Assembly: GCA_963457665.1 (NCBI GenBank) | Contig: OY735212.1 | Location: forward strand, 53,683,338 to 53,747,337 | DNA from: Thysanoteuthis rhombus | Taxonomy: Eukaryota > Mollusca > Cephalopoda > Oegopsida > Thysanoteuthidae | Length of the DNA: 64,000 nucleotides | Reading direction: 5' to 3' | Part shown: positions 34,518-48,110 of the stretch, piece by piece | How the letters are laid out: each line of letters starts with the position of its first letter | Position numbering within the stretch: position 1 is the stretch's first letter | Notes under the pieces: generated by a model | What the model was told of the DNA's origin: nothing | Seen by the model: only the letters and a program-made list of their open reading frames with translations | Database searches by the model: none | Position numbers and translations under genes: made by a program

Positions 34518-36816
34518 TTCTAAGAAAATCAAATATATTCATGAATTTTTTTCCCTGGTAATAACTAGAAATAAGTATGATAATCTAAAATTTATCTTCA
34601 ATATGTTACTTTAATCAATTTTATTATTTTTCCAAAGTTATTCTTCCTTGAATTCCATGTAAAGTCCCAATACATGAGATGGATTGATAATAAAGAACCA
34701 CTTGATTTGATATACCTTCATTTCATTTCAAAATATACCACTAACAACAACTATGCTAGTAGAGGATATCCTTCATTCTGTTGACTTTTTCTCTTTTTGT
34801 TTGACATACCCTTTTTCTCCACTTCTTGCGTGCACCTTTTGTTTGAAACTGTGACTTTGTAACCATATATAGCTGTTAATAGCTTCAGAAGGGTGTTGTT
34901 CATTTTGAAACAATGTGTTAATTTGGTGCGACCAGAACTGGAAACAAAAGGTTACTCAGAAAGCTTCTCAGGCATTGTAAAGACCTTTTGGGATATCAAT
35001 TGTCCCCTTCTAATTTTCCACAGGGACCTGACTGAAACAATTTCCTGCAAAATCTCATGTTAGGTGTCATGGTTATGAGGTCACTTCCTGAGTTCTATTC
35101 AATCTGACTCTGCTTCAATACCTTTCCCACCTCCTCCACTTTTTCTGGGGAATGAGAATTTCTGTTAAGTTTTTGAACTGCCAGGAGTTGTTTTTGCTTT
35201 TAGTACCATATTATTTTTTTTTTCTACGGATTTCTTTTTATGTCACCCCCCCAAAATTAATTGAGAATTAATAGCAATATTTCAAAGTTTTCTTTCTTTT
35301 TCTTCCTTTTTTTTTTTTTTTCATTCAAACTTTCTTTCTTATTGCCAATTTTCAAACTTATGACCAAATCACCTGAACTGATGATAGCCACTCTTTATTC
35401 TGACATTCAGAATGAATTACTTCCTCCGCTTTCATGCTTTGTAAAAGGTTCTGGAGTTATTGAAAAAAGTGTTTTTTCTGGATTTAGCTAAAGATAAAAT
35501 CATTATCTTATAATAGCAAAAGTGATTGACCAAAAATTTTCTCTTTTCATGTTTAATGAGATAAATCCTGTTCTATAATATGAAACAGGTTGTGTCTTGA
35601 AGAACCAGAGAAATATTTACTTATTTTCTGGTCTTGAGTTTCTCTTAATGATTTTATAATTTTGGAAATGTAAAGTTTCTATTTTCTTTTGGAAAATGAG
35701 TTTGTATGTCTCTAACAATCTCCCAAGTTCTCTAAGTATGATAAATTTTCAGTAACCTAAATGTATGGAAGTACAATTTTATTCACTTGAAATTCTCTGT
35801 ACAATTCTATTTTCATAGCAATTACTTCACTGATGTAGAGACTTATACATGTGAATAGAAAAGCTAGTTTAGTGAGTCTAAATTGATGATGGGTTTCTCT
35901 AAAAAAAATTTGAAATTACAAGCCACAACCTTTCTTCTAAAATTCAGTGAAAATTCAATTTACTTATAAATATTTCTCTAGCTAATTCAGAAAAACACTA
36001 GCAAGGGTAAACAAATTCAATGACTACTCAATTTGATTACTTGAAAGGAGCTATCTTATAGAGAGTTTGTTTTGTGGGTACAGATTTTTTTTGTTGTTTC
36101 AAATTAGAAGTTGTAACTTGTGAAAGGGGTACTACACCACTCTTTGAGTATGCAGATTTACCATTATCTTTTCTAGCAAGAATCTTGCTGATTCCACACT
36201 GGATATGTATGTGCACTATGTTTTGCACAGTAAACTGATTTAAAGAAAATTTTCCACCAAATACTTATATATATTTAGTACCAAAGATATAGATTAGTGC
36301 TAAATGTTATCTTTTTCTTTAATCATTTTTCTTTGAACAAATGAGAATTTTCCTGATGGTAGATTAACTACTTGAAAACCGCAATGTATCTGTTAAATTT
36401 GAAATACTTATAAACATTTCATTCAGTCTTGTTTGAAGAGACAAATTCAGTTCTGTAATATAAGCTGAATATTACCAGAATGTGCTTCTAAGGAATGGGT
36501 TTTATTTTCTATCCTTTCATTCATTTGATCCCTCTATGGAAAATGGAGAGAGAGAGATCCTTGGGAAATCTCCTTTTTGTCACTCGATCAATAGCTCAAG
36601 TTGATTCATAATAATTCCCTGCAATTGAACTGTCTTCTCTTTATGCACAGCTGGTCATGGTTGAAGTATGTGTGCCTGCATAAAAATGAAGAGCCTTTTA
36701 TGTCTGCCGATTCTGATAGAGAGCGCCGGGAGTTCAAGAATGCCTGCATGCACAAATTTGCACGCACATAGTTTCCTTTACTTTTTTTTTTTCTTCTTTT
36801 TTAAATTGTTAGTTTT

Positions 36817-36817
<1 letters not shown>
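34518..36817. other. Non-coding DNA, nothing recognised
   Basis: T-rich stretches at 35290-35322 create a Phe-rich frame. No shared repeat or convincing exon was found. Confidence 0.4.

Positions 36818-36848
<31 letters not shown>
36818..36848. repeat. T31 run
   Basis: A long T homopolymer that could be the A-tail of a minus-strand retrocopy. The adjoining sequence shows no recognisable element. Confidence 0.9.
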
Positions 36849-36853
<5 letters not shown>

Positions 36854-37088
36854 GAGAAAAAGAAAGAGTAAGAGGGGAGAAAAAAAATACACACCAAATA
36901 TTCCTAAATACATTATCTGGCTGTATGCTCTTGTAAAAAAAGAACTTGTTGTTGGGCCAATATTTGAATGCTATCAACTTCTTTCTCCTCACTTCATGAC
37001 TCACGTTTTCTGAAGCAACTACTCATGCGCACGTACACATAGGGCTCAATATCAATTTTATAGTCAATAAATCTAAGTGAAAAAAAGG

Positions 37089-37092
<4 letters not shown>

Positions 37093-37134
<42 letters not shown>
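37093..37134. repeat. (TA)n microsatellite
   Basis: A perfect TA run followed by TGTGTACACACAC. It gives a Tyr-Ile periodic frame on the minus strand, which is not a gene. Confidence 0.95.
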
Positions 37135-37139
<5 letters not shown>

Positions 37140-37477
37140 ACACACACGCTAGAAGGACTGAGTTATTGTTGATAGCCATATAACTCGTTTGATTATTTAT
37201 TGCAGAAATTTAGGCTTGTCTCTGTGTTCAAAGATTGCTTTGTTTGTCCAGAAAATATATATACATGCCCAAACTTATGTATGCTTCTTTCTCTCTGTAC
37301 AGAGATTATTGCTATGGCCCATATCCTGCAAATTCTAACATGTATATGTTGATTAATAATATTTGTTTAATGGGTGTATGCTATACATATACTGGAATAT
37401 CATAATTTACTCAAATCATTTTCTTGATTGATAATTTGAAATTTTTCAATTCTTTTATTTCAATTTTGTCTCAAAAC
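37135..37477. other. Non-coding DNA, nothing recognised
   Basis: AT-rich sequence between the TA microsatellite and a family A copy. No feature was recognised. Confidence 0.35.
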
Positions 37478-37862
37478 AGGTCTGGTTAGTTAATCACTAC
37501 AAACCTTCTCGCGACTTTTGTTGTGGATTATCAATTCAAAAAATTGGAAAAAGAGTGATCAATGTGTAAGTTTCTTGTCATCCATTTTTGGGTAGTGATC
37601 ACTGAAAAAGACTGAATTAAAAAACAAAAAAGTGTAAATGTTACCAGACACAAACTAAGCAACCAATTTAGCTTGAACCTTCATTGCAAATTGAACCATC
37701 CTCTAAAAAACTTCAAGGTGAATTTTGAAAAAAAAAATTTTTTCAAGACAACAGGAATAAATGTTCAAATTTTCAGCCCTCTAGCCCTTGTATGTGTGAT
37801 AAACACATACAAGCTTGAAAACTTAGGAAACCTATGTCAGCTGTTTTGATGACAGTTTTGGT
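37478..37862 (-). repeat. Family A interspersed repeat, copy 6
   Basis: A minus copy running on the plus strand from AACAGGTCTGGTTAGTTAAT through AAAAATTGGAAAAAGAGTGA, TTTTGGGTAGTGATCACTGA and TTCATTGCAAATTGAACCAT. It then reads GGAATAAATGTTCAAATTTT, TCAGCCCTCTAGCCCTTGTA and finally GATGACAGTTTTGGTTGAA. The block before the 5' end carries a partial repeat of TGTCAGCTGTTTTGATGACAG. Confidence 0.75.
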
Positions 37863-39892
37863 TGAATGTTTCAAATAGTACTAAAAATGCAACTGTCTGG
37901 GAAAATATATTTCCAATTAAAAGTCTGGAAATGTTTTTACTAAATTTACGAACAACAATCATACATGACTACCCTATAAAAAGCAATGTTTATGATTATC
38001 TGCTTGTCTCTAGAGGTTTTCATGATCAGCTGTGCATATCTTGAAATGAGTTGTACATAATGATTATAAATTTCCACCCAATGATTTGTGAATCTTTTTC
38101 TATTTACTTACAAGTCTGACTGATTATTACACACCATAATTGATAGTTATTGATCATAATCTGGATATCTTTTACTGATGTATGATTAAAAACAGTTCTG
38201 CTTATTTACAATTTTTTATGTTTGTTCTCTGTTTATAACCCTGCTATGGGTTAATAGTAGTGCAGTTGGAGCCCTTTAGCCCTGTCAAAACTCTCAACTG
38301 CTATGGAAACAATGATTGGATCTTCATGGATCGTTTAAGAAATGAGAACTGAATCATTGCCTCATCTGTTGCGCTATGCAGAAGCACCTGACTCTTAGCA
38401 TTTCATTAATTCTACTCTTGGCTTTTAAAATGAAGAGATCAATAGTATGTTCGATTCTCTTTTATTATATATTTTTTTGCAAGCATTATTAGTACCATTG
38501 TACTATTAAAAGAATGAAGGCAGAATTGGCGTTTTCTCATATCAAGTATTACATGCTAAAATATATAATACTTTAGAGGAAAAAATCTTTACCGTTCTCC
38601 TCAAGAGTGTATTAAGTTCTCATTCCACATTTTTTCTTGAATACAAAACTGAATTGTACTTGGTCACGTTTCTTTTTGTTGAGTGAGGAAAAAGAATTTC
38701 ATTGGACTTTTTATGAATCACATACATTAACAAAATTGGAAGTGGACCATTGTGCAGACCTCATTGTAGAAGTCGGTTCTGATTTGAATGATGGGGAATA
38801 AAACTAGTGCTGATATGCAAATATAATTTTGTGTGGCTACCTGATTAACTTCAGCTATGATTTAGATCTGAGTTGCAGTTTGCAAAATTCTCAAAATGGT
38901 ATTATGCAGTGTTTGCCACACTTATTCACTAAGTTGACAGTTGTGACTTATTAGGGTACCCCCAAATACTAGTACTGTTTATCATGTGTTTAAAGATTTC
39001 TAAGCCAGCTATAATTTCTTTAGTATTTCTAAAAGTGCATGCTATTAGAATTATTATGCATATTAGAGCGCGTCTTTAACATAGCTTGGTATTCTCCCCA
39101 CTTCCCTCTTGAAAGAGAAGAGGAGAGAAAGCCTTCCTGGTTCTCAAGGCCAGATGCTTTTATCTTGGTTGAGCTTAACCCAAGAATGAAACTGTAAACC
39201 TCTCCCAGCAGAATGATCAAATATCTGTGCTATAAAGATAAAATAGATGTGTATAATTTTGTCATTTTTTCCAATATATAAATATATTCAGCAACCAAAT
39301 TCCAAATAAATTTGTTCTTATTGATTTTAAAACAGAAAAGTAAAGCTAACTCTGCAAAACTAAACGCCAGTACAACAGATTTATAACTTGGGTGTCATTA
39401 AGTGGTTTGAGGAGTTAACCACAGATTGATTAAATGCCAGTCCTTGAATATTGTGGTCTGACTGGGTAAATTGTTTGGCATTTAGTCTGTTGCCCGAAAC
39501 ACTTTTTTTTCTGATGCTTGGCAGCCAAGTTCACAATTGTTTTTATGTATACTTATCAACCTTTCCACTTCCAGTCTTAGTTTAGTGACCAAAAACTTAC
39601 TGATTGATTTTTAGGATATTAGATTTTCCAATTAATTTTCTTAGAAATTTAATGACACAAATTTTGGAAGACTGTATGATTGGTTTGTTCTAATGCATCA
39701 ATCTTTAACCATCATATAGTAGGAGATGGTTAATTTACTCAATTTGTAATGCATGGGTGAGGACAAAGATTCTGCTTACTAACCATATAAATCAAATGCT
39801 TTAAAATCAAAATTTTTTTTTTTGTCTTCTCTTCTCTTGGGGGGAAAGCCATATAAAAATAATGCTTTGTGAAATGTTGGTTTGTAATATAT
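37863..39892. other. Non-coding DNA, nothing recognised
   Basis: No recognisable gene or repeat shared within the window. Short frames at 37862-38044 and 39029-39220 lack motifs. Confidence 0.35.
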
Positions 39893-40108
39893 TTATATTT
39901 ATCATTATATCATACAGAAACTCTCATTTGAAATGATCTATTATTACACGGTTAATGTATAACTTGGCCTAGACAACATGAATAGAATAAACAATTGAAG
40001 GAAATGGGGTAACTACACAAATTGAACCTGCAAACCGAAGGGTAGCCACTTCAACCTAGCATTGCTCTTACCATTGAGCTAAACAGTCACCGATAATGCA
40101 AAGAGCCA
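39893..40108 (-). mobile_element. SINE C copy 1 (tRNA-derived head with ~110 bp tail)
   Basis: On the minus strand a tRNA-like head shows a strong box A, TAGCTCAATGGTAAGAGCA (40063-40081 on the plus strand). About 35-45 bp further, box B GGTTCAATTTG lies at 40018-40028. The head is followed by a tail with TTTATTCTATTCATGTTGTC, TATACATTAACCGT and ATCATTTCAAATGAGAGTTT. The tail matches the foldback copy at 55100-55400. Unlike a real tRNA gene it has no cloverleaf-length acceptor end, and it is joined to a tail shared with another locus, so it is a SINE. A related tail-end piece lies in the same plus-strand orientation at about 40240-40290. Confidence 0.75.
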
Positions 40109-40384
40109 AATAACTGTTTTCACTCCAAATTCTCATGTTTTAAAATTTTTGATCTATATCTGCTCTTTTCATTCCTTCCTGTGCAACTGTTATGTATCAA
40201 GAAATGGATATATGGTCAGACAGAATGATTGTAAATTGCATTATATTGTATAGAAACTCTTTTTTGAAATAATCTCCTGTCAATACCTCAAACAGTGCTG
40301 TTTTGAACAGTATGGAACGTTTTGGAATGAATTAACAGCACTAATCAAAGTGCACCTGTCTGTGTAAGTGTAATGTACACCGCG

Positions 40385-40426
40385 CATACACACACACATA
40401 TATATATGTGTGTGTGTATGTATATG

Positions 40427-40476
<50 letters not shown>
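40385..40476. repeat. Compound CA/TA/GT/TA microsatellite
   Basis: CA, TA, GT and long TA blocks occur in succession. It lies about 100 bp from a SINE C tail piece, as does the AT run near the other SINE C copy. Confidence 0.9.
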
Positions 40477-40478
<2 letters not shown>

Positions 40479-42655
40479 ACCTCAAATAATCACTGCTGTA
40501 TAACTGACTTGGAAAATTCTCAAGTTATGTGACTAAGCATGAAGTCTAACTCTGTTCAAAATTGTGCATTACCTGATTATAATTAGGTAAAACAATTGAA
40601 GCCAATGAATGTAAAATGAATATTTTATTCAAATAATTTTGTTTTATGAAATTAAGTTTTACATGTATATCATAATCCTTTATTGTCTGTGTATGTCAGT
40701 TATAATAAATGTGTCCTTGTTGAGGGTAATGTCTTGTCATAGATTACAAATCGTACCATGTCTTAAATACTGAAGAATATTCCATTCTTTTGTGGAGTGC
40801 CTACTCTTGAAAAAAAGAAAAAAAAGGTATGTGTTGAAAAGCAAAAGTGCTTATCCCCTTTGCTGAAAGAGCTTCTTTGAATGCACTTCTTTCAACAAAG
40901 TGTTACACTGATAGATAAACAGACATGGAGAAAAAATGTTATTTCTACCTTGAGAGCTCTTACCTTGCAATAACTGGATCTCTACTTTCTATCAAGTATA
41001 GCAGATTGCTGATCACTTGGTTATTGGCAAGTAGATAGTGGTGGGAATTCTAGGCCTGTCATAAAACAAGCACTTTATGGACGAACAGGTGCTATCTACT
41101 TGTTTGATTGTCCCAGTCCTTGAGATTTGTGATACAATACTTGATAAACTCTGTTCATACAGATAATTTTGCAGATGTTCCTTTTTTAATAATCAAAGCA
41201 ATGTAATTTTCTAATGCATTTTCATCCTTGCCTATCATTTGAATCTGTTTAAATTAATCTGATTAAGTTATTTATCTTCTACTTTTTGTCAAAAATTATT
41301 TCAAATTCTATTGTCAAGTAATTGACCTGAAAAACGATTATACACTGATTATATTTTTCTAACATTCTTGAATAGAATTCTTAAAATAAGTTTATTCGTT
41401 TACACTCTTCAGTAAATGTTTTATGTATTTTATTTACTGGAAGGTTTTATTTTGGAAAAATACAGTTAGCTGGCAAACTGCAATGATTCTTATCACAACC
41501 AGATAGAAGTTATTGTTATGAGTGGCTAATACACACAATTTTTGTATCATGTCATTTTCTTGCATTCTTGTACCGGTTCATGGAGACCACTTTGAACCAG
41601 AAAAACTTGAGATTTGTATCTGAACCATTTATGCTGGGTTGTAAATTTTGTCTCCAATTTTGCAGGCTTGATTATTCCCAAATTTTTTTCCATTTTGCCC
41701 CCCCCCCCATTTTTTTTTCTTTTTTTTTTTTTTTTTTTTTTTGCTCAAAAAGAAGTCCTGATATTAGTTTTGGGAGATTTTCATAAATAACATAAAATTT
41801 GACTTTTAATTCAGTGTTTCAGTTTCTTTAAAATTACTGGCAAAACATGAATAATGGATGTTGGAGGCTTTTTGACAAGACGCAGATAGTAAAGCTTGGA
41901 AAAAATAGTGGTCAAAAGCGTAATTGAACATTCACTTGAAATTGAATTTATTTTCCAATTGAAGGAAGCATAACAATAATAAAATCTTAGAGGGCTGTAT
42001 CCAAATCATGTCTAGAATGACTCTTTCAATTATTAAGAATTAGAATTGCAGTCTTTTAATTGACCTTTGGCCTTCCATACTTATAACAAAGCTTTCATTG
42101 AGGTGGGTGGGCTACTCCAGCTCTGTTGAACAGTATGTCTGTTTTATATTGTTTCTCGGCTGATTTTTGACAGATTTACTTGAAACTTAGTAGAAAGGTA
42201 TCCCCTGATGAGATTTTTCTTACCTAGAAAAATCTTCCACTCAAGGTCATGTAGTCTTGCAATAATGGCATTTAAACTCAGTGGATGCCTCGTTGAACTT
42301 ATGGTTCTTGTTAATATCAAGGCCTTACAGATAAGAGGAAAGTGCCAAGCATTATGAAAATGGTCCCAATAATGTTTGGCTTGCAGTTTTCAAGTTGGGT
42401 ATAACCTCTCATGTTGAAATACAATAATAAGATGATCCAGACAAGAAGTGATGAATGTTAGGATTAAGGAGAAACATTATTTCAGTATTGCTTAATCCTA
42501 TAAAAATCATATCCATTAAGAATATGCAAAAAATTTTAGTACTTGGGCAGGAGGGGGGGATTCATATATAATATATATATTTTAACTTATTTATGTTAGT
42601 ATGAGAAAAGTAAAGTCTCTAATGTTAAAAGTATTATGCCCTAAAATCTATAAGG

Positions 42656-42658
<3 letters not shown>
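40477..42658. other. Non-coding DNA, nothing recognised
   Basis: This includes C11 at 41698-41708 followed by T runs to 41742. There is a T-rich frame at 41568-41786 without meaning. No shared repeats were found. Confidence 0.4.

Positions 42659-42688
<30 letters not shown>
42659..42688. repeat. (GT)15 microsatellite
   Basis: A perfect GT run. It creates a Cys-Val frame that is not a gene. Confidence 0.95.
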
Positions 42689-42690
<2 letters not shown>

Positions 42691-45600
42691 GCTTTCATTC
42701 ATACCAAATGATAACTTCGACTGTCTATCCCGAATAATGATTTCTATTCATTTGCACATCAAGATACCCACATCATATGAAGTGTTGGTGAGTTTGTCGC
42801 ATTGTGTAATAAGGGAAATGTTAGTTATGGCTGCCAAAATATAAACATCAATGAATTCTAGTGGCATCCTTTATTTCACTGCAGCTTTTTTTTGTGCAGG
42901 ATAATTATTCTGGCTTTATATCAACATGTATAGATTTTGTTATTGAAAAGATGTAACAGATACAAAATATCTTGTTTAATTCAGATTTTGTTCTAATGTA
43001 AATAGAAAATACATCGTGGTTGATTGGTAATATTTAATAAATCTAAAATTTATTTCTTGGTGGATTTTTTGCCATCAGTTTTCTCTGAAACATTTGTATC
43101 TTAGCTTACACTTCATATATTTGATTTAACTTCAGTAGCTTAGTTTAGATATGTAAATTTTATGTAGAATTTCAGGCTTGGTTTACATTTTCTGTATTTT
43201 GTTCCTAAGAATCTTTTCTATACATATCCATCGCAAATTTCTTCTTTTGATATCTAAATTTACTTTCTAATATTTCTATTTTTGCTTTATGTATTTACTC
43301 ATTTGCAATTTTTATGTAAGTATTATTTCCTGAAATATATTTTCAAAGCTCAATCCATTACCTGTTGGCATTGTGAATAATTTTGCTATTCTTGAATATT
43401 ATTTTGTATTTTCCCACCTTGTATCAAAATGCTTACTTACTTAATTCTACCATGGCTAATAACTGAATGAGCATATTTTGGATTAAAGACAAGTTTATCT
43501 AGTCATTATGTTGTTCTAAATGAACAAGCAACATGAGTTCAACGATACATCAACCATCTATAAGTAACCATCTAGTAAGTAAAATACAAACCCACTCTTT
43601 CCTCTCTGTTGTTTAATATAACTGGGACCGACCGACCAAAAAGCAGCTTATTGAGATGGCTGGCACATTAGAAAGAAAAAATCCCCCAGTCAATGTTCTT
43701 GTTTGTAATCTCTCTGATTGAATAACAGAAATGGTTGAATTGCACAAATTAGCAAATATTTCTCATTTTAAATGTTCTTGAAGGAATAAAAAAATGCTGA
43801 AAAGAATTCCTATAAAAGATTCAATATTCAATTTTTTATGTATTATTTGTTGACCCAATAAGGAACAGATTTATCTTTATCTCTCTCCCTGATTCTTGTC
43901 TCAAAGTAACCAAGCTTTCCTCCAGCTTTTGTGTGTCATATTGCCAGGATTAATAATTATTTTACCCACTTTCTTGATTTTCTTTTTCTCTTTACTTGGT
44001 CTCCTCCTTCTCAGTTTCCTTGTATGGATTTTATGCTATTTGAGTTGAACTGCTGACACATGGTAATAAAATTTTTTTTTCACTTGAATCTTGTCTTGTT
44101 TTACTTTTATGATTTTCTGAGTACAGCTTTGCTCGGTGCCAGTAAATTGCACTTTTAATGTAAAAGACTTCAATACACAGTGATCAAAATCTCAAATGAA
44201 ATTTCTTGTACATACTTGAGCGTGTAGGCTTCATATCACCCAGAGAGAAAGGGGAATATCCATTATTTTCATAATTATATGGTAAGGTATTAAAGTTCCT
44301 GGATTATACAAGGTTTTCTGCTTGTCTGATGTTAAGGTTACTTTTCAGTAGTTTTGCTTACATACTTGCTATCGTTTATTGTTTTTGATATTGGTTTTCT
44401 ATCGGCTATGTCTGCAGTAAACACATTTGTAACCAGATATGCAATATATACTCTTCAATTAAATGCTGGGTTTCTCTTTTATTGCGAACCTGAGAAGGAT
44501 GTTTACTACATTTTCAAGTCTTTGATCCTCACAGTGCACGTTATGCAATTCTTTATTGTCTGAGTATCCAATTTCTCTTGCGAACCAAATTTTAGATTCA
44601 CCATCATAAACAGGCTAAATATGAATGATTGATTTTGCTCAATAAATTATCAGCATAACAACATATGTATTTTTCAATATTTAGCCTTTATGCATCCAAG
44701 TTCATGTGCTATTTATCTCCTGTTAGGTTGTTTATCTGCAGTGTATTATGTGCAAGAACTTTGATAAGAGCTTTCCTCCTGAGATTGAGTCTCACTCAAG
44801 CATAGTATAACATTTACTATACATGAGGAATGCTATGTTACTTCAGTGTGTTTAAACTACACAGGAAATCTCATGAAGCTTGTTTTGTTCAGCATTCATT
44901 TGCATGTATTTTCTCTTTGCCTATTTTATCTCAGCATTTTCTCCAAGTTGTACATGTACTCGGAAATTAACTATAGAATCTATTTTAGCTTTCCTTATTC
45001 AGTTGAAGTAAAAAGTATTAATGAAAGGAACATGTATGCATCTTCAGATTATTTTGATGTTATCAAACTGTATATAAAATCATGTTGAGCCTAATTACTA
45101 TTGGAATCTATTTCAATGGTAATTAAACTCAATCTGATTATTATAAATTAGTTATAACTAACTTGAGTAACTTCCTTTAATTTTTATTCCTGTTTTTTTT
45201 TTTTTTGGTATTCTACCATTTTTAGTGTTGGGCTTTCAACTCTTGTCCTCCCATATTGATTAAAATACGCTTTCTTCTAAATATTCTTTTGACAGTTTAA
45301 AAAAACAAACTTCAGTAATGAGCAGAGTGGAAAAAATAGTGGACCATAGCACCAGTGGTCCCAGAAACATTTCTGTTTTGCCAAAAAAAACCCCAAAAAA
45401 CTAGCAAAGGATGGAGTGAGATCCAAGTTGAACCAATAGAAATAAAACTTTAAAAAGATGCTTGCAATAAATACATATATACTAAGATATATTTGTATGA
45501 TTTATCCATATCTACTAGTCGATTTTGATGGGTGCTATACCAGTAAATGTAACTGAACCTCCAATGAATTTTTGTGTGACTGGCAGCCTCTAAGAGTGAG

Positions 45601-47780
45601 AAATGCATCATCTTCATTTTCTCTTTGTTAGAAGGTTTTTTCTGTCAAATGAAGCCCCTCATATTTTTTCTAGCCAAGGGGTCAGCCCATACATGAAAAC
45701 ATTCTTGTGGATCCCCAATTGTGTAAAACGTTGTCTAGACAAGATTTTGTTTTCTTTGAAAGCAGCCACTTCAGCTGCATCTAGGGTTGGGTTATTGCTT
45801 GGGATGTTGCTAATCTTCTATATATTTGTTGATTTTTCCCTGTTGCCTCTCTTCCTTTCTGGCTTTTGCCACCTTTACTGGGAAGGAAGGGTGGTACCCT
45901 CTCTCCATCTAGCCTGATGTGGACTTGACAGCTTTGATGCTTTCAGTTGTGTCAGCTGTCCTAGCTTGTCTCTTCGAAGTGGGCTGCTCTTCTCTGACAC
46001 TCTAGAACCTCCTCCTCAGATCACTTCCTCCTCTCTCTTCATTACTTCCAGTCTTTCTTTTGCTTTGTTACAACTAAGAATGGTTCCCATTTTTACTTGA
46101 AAAGTTCATTTCACAAGGTTCAAGTACTTGCATTAGATAGTCTCTTTATTTGCTGCTATTACTACCCAGCTATCTCCCTTCTTGTTCAGTATCATTGGAA
46201 CTGACCAAAATACTCTTGGAGTTCATTGTTTAATCTTTCCAAATGAAGCGGTATATTTTCTCTAACTCTTGTAGCAATTTATCATTGCTCTCTGCTGGGT
46301 TGGTTACTAATTACCTTGTTCAGCATATTTTCATCTAAGAGAATTATGGCAAACAAGCTCAGTCTATTATGTGCTGAGAATTTAGCTTCATCTCTTGACA
46401 TCCTCTGTAATGATAGAGCAGAAAACGGCTAAAAATGGGTTTGTTTGTTCAAATGTTTAGTGTCTTGGACATATTGTGAAAATTGACAGTATTGTAGGAA
46501 AAATTTTGTTTTTCAATGTGATTTAGTCATTTGTGTTAAATATGTTCTGCATGCATGGTTGTTGATTGATTTTATAATTAGGATTAAAAAATGTACACAA
46601 TAAAGATGGTAAAAAATGTGATGTGTTAGTTATGCATTAATTAATTAGACATGATCATACAAATACACATATTTTTCAGTTATCTTAATGCAGCTTGTTT
46701 ATGAAGAAACTAACAGGGATGGATGCATTTCAGCAACACGTGGGCACCAAATTGACGACACCCTCCTGTTCTGCATATCAATGATCTTCTTGAATCAAGT
46801 CAACGGGGTGGGGGGTGGGGAAGTCAAACAAAAATATTCAATGGGCTTGGCATCATGTCCTAAAATTTTATTAGGCCTAACAACACTTGCAAAAGCTGCA
46901 GGTTCAGGACCCACAATGGTGTCTAACTGTTCCGCAGATGAAATTTGTGCAGTACAGGATGTCAAGAAATAACCTTGTTGCCTTTAATTCATTGCTTTCC
47001 TGGTTTGTTTGTAAGCTCCAAGGTTCAAGTATGCACACTAGATGTAAGATGCTGATTTCAGTCTCTTATGATTTTATACTCTTCAAATACTGATAAAGTA
47101 TCAGCAATATGTTTGGAAAAGTATCTTTTTATAACTTTTTATATATTTTTTAGGTTTAAAATGATCTTTTGGTAAGTGAAGAAAGCAGTTGTTTTACTTT
47201 CAAGCAAAAAATTAATTTTTGTTCCGTAATATTTTCCCACTATTCCTTGAATTATTATTGAATAAGTGTTATATATTTGATCAAATTCAAAATGAAATTT
47301 CTCTGGAAATTCCAGTGTACTGAAATTTTCTGAAACTAACATAAGTTTGAATTTTACATCTTGATCATAGGAAATGATGTGCACTCATCAGATAATATTC
47401 TATTGTTTTTATTGTAACTTCAAGTTATAAAAAAGGTTCAAGTAAATCCCAACCAAATTTTGAAGATTATCATACTGAGTGAATAACCAAATTTTTGACA
47501 ATGTAAAATATTTGAATGTATAATTGCCCGGTTTACAAGTTGCTTTCAACTAAATTCCGTGTCTGGTCGTAGTTGGTTAAGATTTGACTGCAACAGTAAG
47601 CTGTAACATTTCTTCTGTGTTAAGAACTTTTTTTTTTCTCTGGTCAATTTATTTGGCATTTAATTGTATCTTTAAACTACATCTGGATGTACAGAATTAG
47701 TAACAACTACCATTATCAATTTTTGACTAGGATCGCTTTCATTTTAATTTACTTCTGCTCAAAAAGTTTGTAGATGTATT
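42689..47780. other. Non-coding DNA, nothing firmly recognised
   Basis: A long featureless AT-rich region. Around 45600-46400 the sequence is slightly GC-richer. The minus strand there reads IPLHLERLNNELQEYFGQF between stops, which may be an old element fragment, but I cannot assign a family. Frames at 44354-44563, 44846-45088 and 46688-46972 show no motifs. Confidence 0.35.
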
Positions 47781-48110
47781 CACTCATGTTTGTCTATATG
47801 ATATCTCTAAAAGTTCTCCAAATGAATTTCAGTGACATTTTGTGGACAAATGGACCATGGACTAAGGAAGAATTGATTGGATTTGGGGGATGAATCCAGA
47901 AATCTTTTAATCCCCTGTCTCGCATTACAGCCATATGTTTGTCCAATCAATATCTCCAAAAGTTCTCAATGGATTTTGATGAAATTTTCTGGAAGGGTAG
48001 GTTGAGAATGAATTGGTAAAATTTTGGTATGGATCCTGGAATTTTCTTTATGATTTTAGTGATAATGGTGTGCAGAGGTATACACTCTGAGAGCCTTCTA
48101 GTTTTTCATT
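47781..48110. repeat. Family B repeat, two units
   Basis: Two units carry GATATCTCTAAAAGTTCTC (47802) and AATATCTCCAAAAGTTCTC (about 47949). Each is followed by an AATG.ATTTC.ATGAAATTTT block, a TGG..GG..GG block and a TGGATCCTGGAATTTTCTT or matching TGAATCCAGAAATC block. It ends with GCAGAGGTATACACTCTGAG and CCTTCTAGTTT, an end shared with the copies at 51.1 and 58.5 kb. Confidence 0.75.

Noticed and set aside
36668-36850. Short secreted protein with Phe-rich tail
   Set aside because: The tail is a T31 homopolymer, and no signal-peptide-like start or homology is visible.
40018-40081. Functional tRNA gene
   Set aside because: Box A and box B are good, but there is no acceptor-stem pairing that I can see, and the downstream tail is shared with another locus, so it is a SINE head.
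45600-46400. Decayed coding element on the minus strand
   Set aside because: Short readable pieces exist but no known domain order could be recognised, so no family is claimed.
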